Source: Dipetalonema caudispina
Lineage: Eukaryota > Nematoda > Chromadorea > Rhabditida > Onchocercidae
DNA length: 48,326 nucleotides
Direction: 5' to 3'
NCBI GenBank assembly: GCA_013365325.1
Contig: JABVXV010000414.1
Coordinates: 1-48,326, forward strand
The position numbers were made by a program, and so were the translations under genes. The first letter of the stretch is position 1; each line of letters opens with the position of its first letter. The notes under the pieces are model-generated. The model had not been told where the DNA came from. It saw nothing but the letters and a program-made list of their open reading frames with translations, and did not search any database. Positions 47,201 through 48,326 of the stretch are shown one piece after another.

Positions 47201-48179
47201 TAGTATAAATATGAATTAATGTATGTAAACATTTGGCAATCCTTGTACTAAAACATGACTTATCATCTCATTAACATTTATTTAACGGTATCCAAACATG
47301 CTACACCTCTAGTAAGATAAATAGATCGAATAATTTACGAGTTGAGAAATTATCACAAGTCTTAAAAAGGCATCACTTGGGACAAATTGAATTGCAAAAG
47401 TTCAGATTTTGGTCAATATATGCATGCATAATTTAGCAATACAAATTTTTGTTACAGATTTAATTCTAAAACGATTAAAAAAAAAAAAAAAAATGTTACC
47501 TGCTGTATTAATGGTGCAATCAATTGTTCAACAGTTCTTGTCTTCACTCTATCAATATTCATCTCTGCTTGAACACTTGCCATTGATACCATCGTATCTT
47601 TGATATTACTACTCAATTCTATTATCACCTCTAAAATAATTTCTTTTCAAAATTGGATACAAATTATCCAAACGACGTTGAGTAATTGTATCCCGGAAAA
47701 AAAAAAAAAACCAGCACTACTATATAAATACAATGATTATAAACAAGAAAGAGTAATATAACTAAAGTTATAACCATCAGAACATAATTTACTGAAAATT
47801 CATCCCATTCACAACCAGCGATGATACAACTGACCAATTCAATGGTAATCGGTCAACTGTGAAATATTAATCGGCCTGTTTTGAGGTATACAAAGAATTA
47901 TCAGATCTCTTGCTACAATGCAGAATTCATTATCATCTTTCTTGTTTCATACTCGTAACGTAAATCTGCAAATGCAAAAATTATCCATATGTAATTAATG
48001 GACAAGAAAAGAAAAAAAGAAAAATGCATTCTTTACCAGTTTGGTCAATACGTGCAATGCAAATTATATGCAACAATTCCCATTTATTTCACAACTTTAT
48101 CCAATACAATTCTTTAAGAAATTAAAAATTTAAATCTTACATACAGTACAATATACATCTTACCTGTCCTGTACTTCAT
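40002..48179 (-). CDS. hmp-1: hmp-1 / alpha-catenin (18 exons)
   Basis: Alpha-catenin links cadherin-bound beta-catenin to F-actin at adherens junctions. Coding exons: 48179-48164, 47630-47500, 47150-46952, 46466-46300, 45945-45736, 45581-45399, 45300-45097, 44965-44732, 44473-44381, 44106-44017, 43909-43808, 43715-43553, 43302-43084, 43015-42891, 42699-42584, 42291-42099, 41699-41559, 40184-40002. Phases agree and give 922 residues, close to the usual 900-930. Landmarks: RTVEQLIAPLIQQVTSLTN at the N-terminus (beta-catenin-binding region); RIVDECNNLRQALQDLL; DHVSDAFLDTITPLMMLIE; the acidic linker VDSDNEYEED; WDETGNDIIVLAKHMCMIMM; AYLQRITLYCQQLNI; and GLESAMSLIQTARNLLNAVV in the C-terminal vinculin-like actin-binding domain. 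The tail has EWKMAPPQKQPLVR. The first exon (5 codons, after an in-frame TAG) is the least certain part; Met codons in exon 2 are alternatives. Confidence 0.96.
40185..41558 (-). other. hmp-1: Longest hmp-1 intron, last intron (1374 bp)
   Basis: Donor AAG/GTCTTTTTT and acceptor AATTTCAG/TATCGACGC bound it. It separates the end of the actin-binding helical bundle (YIASTK) from the tail exon. No nested gene was recognised in it. If retained, the frame would add only about 15 residues (VFFFFLFRTIYSAEL) and stop, replacing the normal 60-residue tail. Confidence 0.7.
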
Positions 48180-48326
48180 GAATTCACGATGATGCTAGCA
48201 ATAATATGCAAATGGGAGCATATTATTATCAACTGACATCAGATGGAGTGATGTTTTTCTAATTTGTAGTAGAATCTGGAAATGAAGCATAGTCTATGTT
48301 CACGATACAAATTCCGCCATAAAGTC
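48180..48326. other. Sequence upstream of the proposed hmp-1 start
   Basis: AT-rich, with an in-frame stop (TAG) six codons before the proposed ATG. Further 5' exons or the promoter may lie outside the window. Confidence 0.4.

Overview
The window looks like a nematode nuclear chromosome segment, probably from a spirurid or filarial-like clade, though the clade is a guess. It is very AT-rich, and its genes are cut into many short exons with GT..AG introns and TTTCAG-type acceptors. The two well-conserved genes are the nematode versions of ASH1 (lin-59) and alpha-catenin (hmp-1). I rebuilt both exon by exon. Reading frame and intron phase close over the full length of each, giving 1621 and 922 residues.

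Layout. Bases 1-3260 (+) hold a degenerate array of about 205 bp units rich in TTGCATG, an orphan exon-like ORF, and gene relics: a kinesin motor exon followed within 110 bp by a decayed FER/FPS-type tyrosine kinase with an in-frame stop and frameshifts. Bases 3260-7040 are mostly non-coding but hold two candidate gene tails, one on the - strand ending at 5062 and one on the + strand ending at 7036. Bases 7193-16995 (-) are lin-59 in 19 coding exons. Bases 17.0-37.9 kb are about 21 kb of extreme low-complexity DNA: more than forty A or T runs, di-, tri- and tetranucleotide microsatellites, decayed tandem duplications and a pair of inverted copies of about 390 bp. Bases 37979-38858 (+) are a four-exon gene for a small secreted protein of 145 residues that I do not recognise; no single exon of it stands out as a long ORF. 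Bases 40002-48179 (-) are hmp-1 in 18 coding exons.

How the genes relate. lin-59 is a nuclear chromatin regulator (histone H3K36 methyltransferase of the ASH1/Trithorax group). hmp-1 is a cytoplasmic adherens-junction protein linking cadherin/beta-catenin to actin. Nothing in the sequence suggests a shared pathway or operon. lin-59 and the secreted-protein gene are divergent across the 21 kb spacer; the secreted-protein gene and hmp-1 are convergent. The likeliest undescribed items are the secreted protein, the inverted repeat pair, and the candidate gene tails beside lin-59. No tRNA, rRNA, spliced-leader RNA or CRISPR array was recognised by eye.
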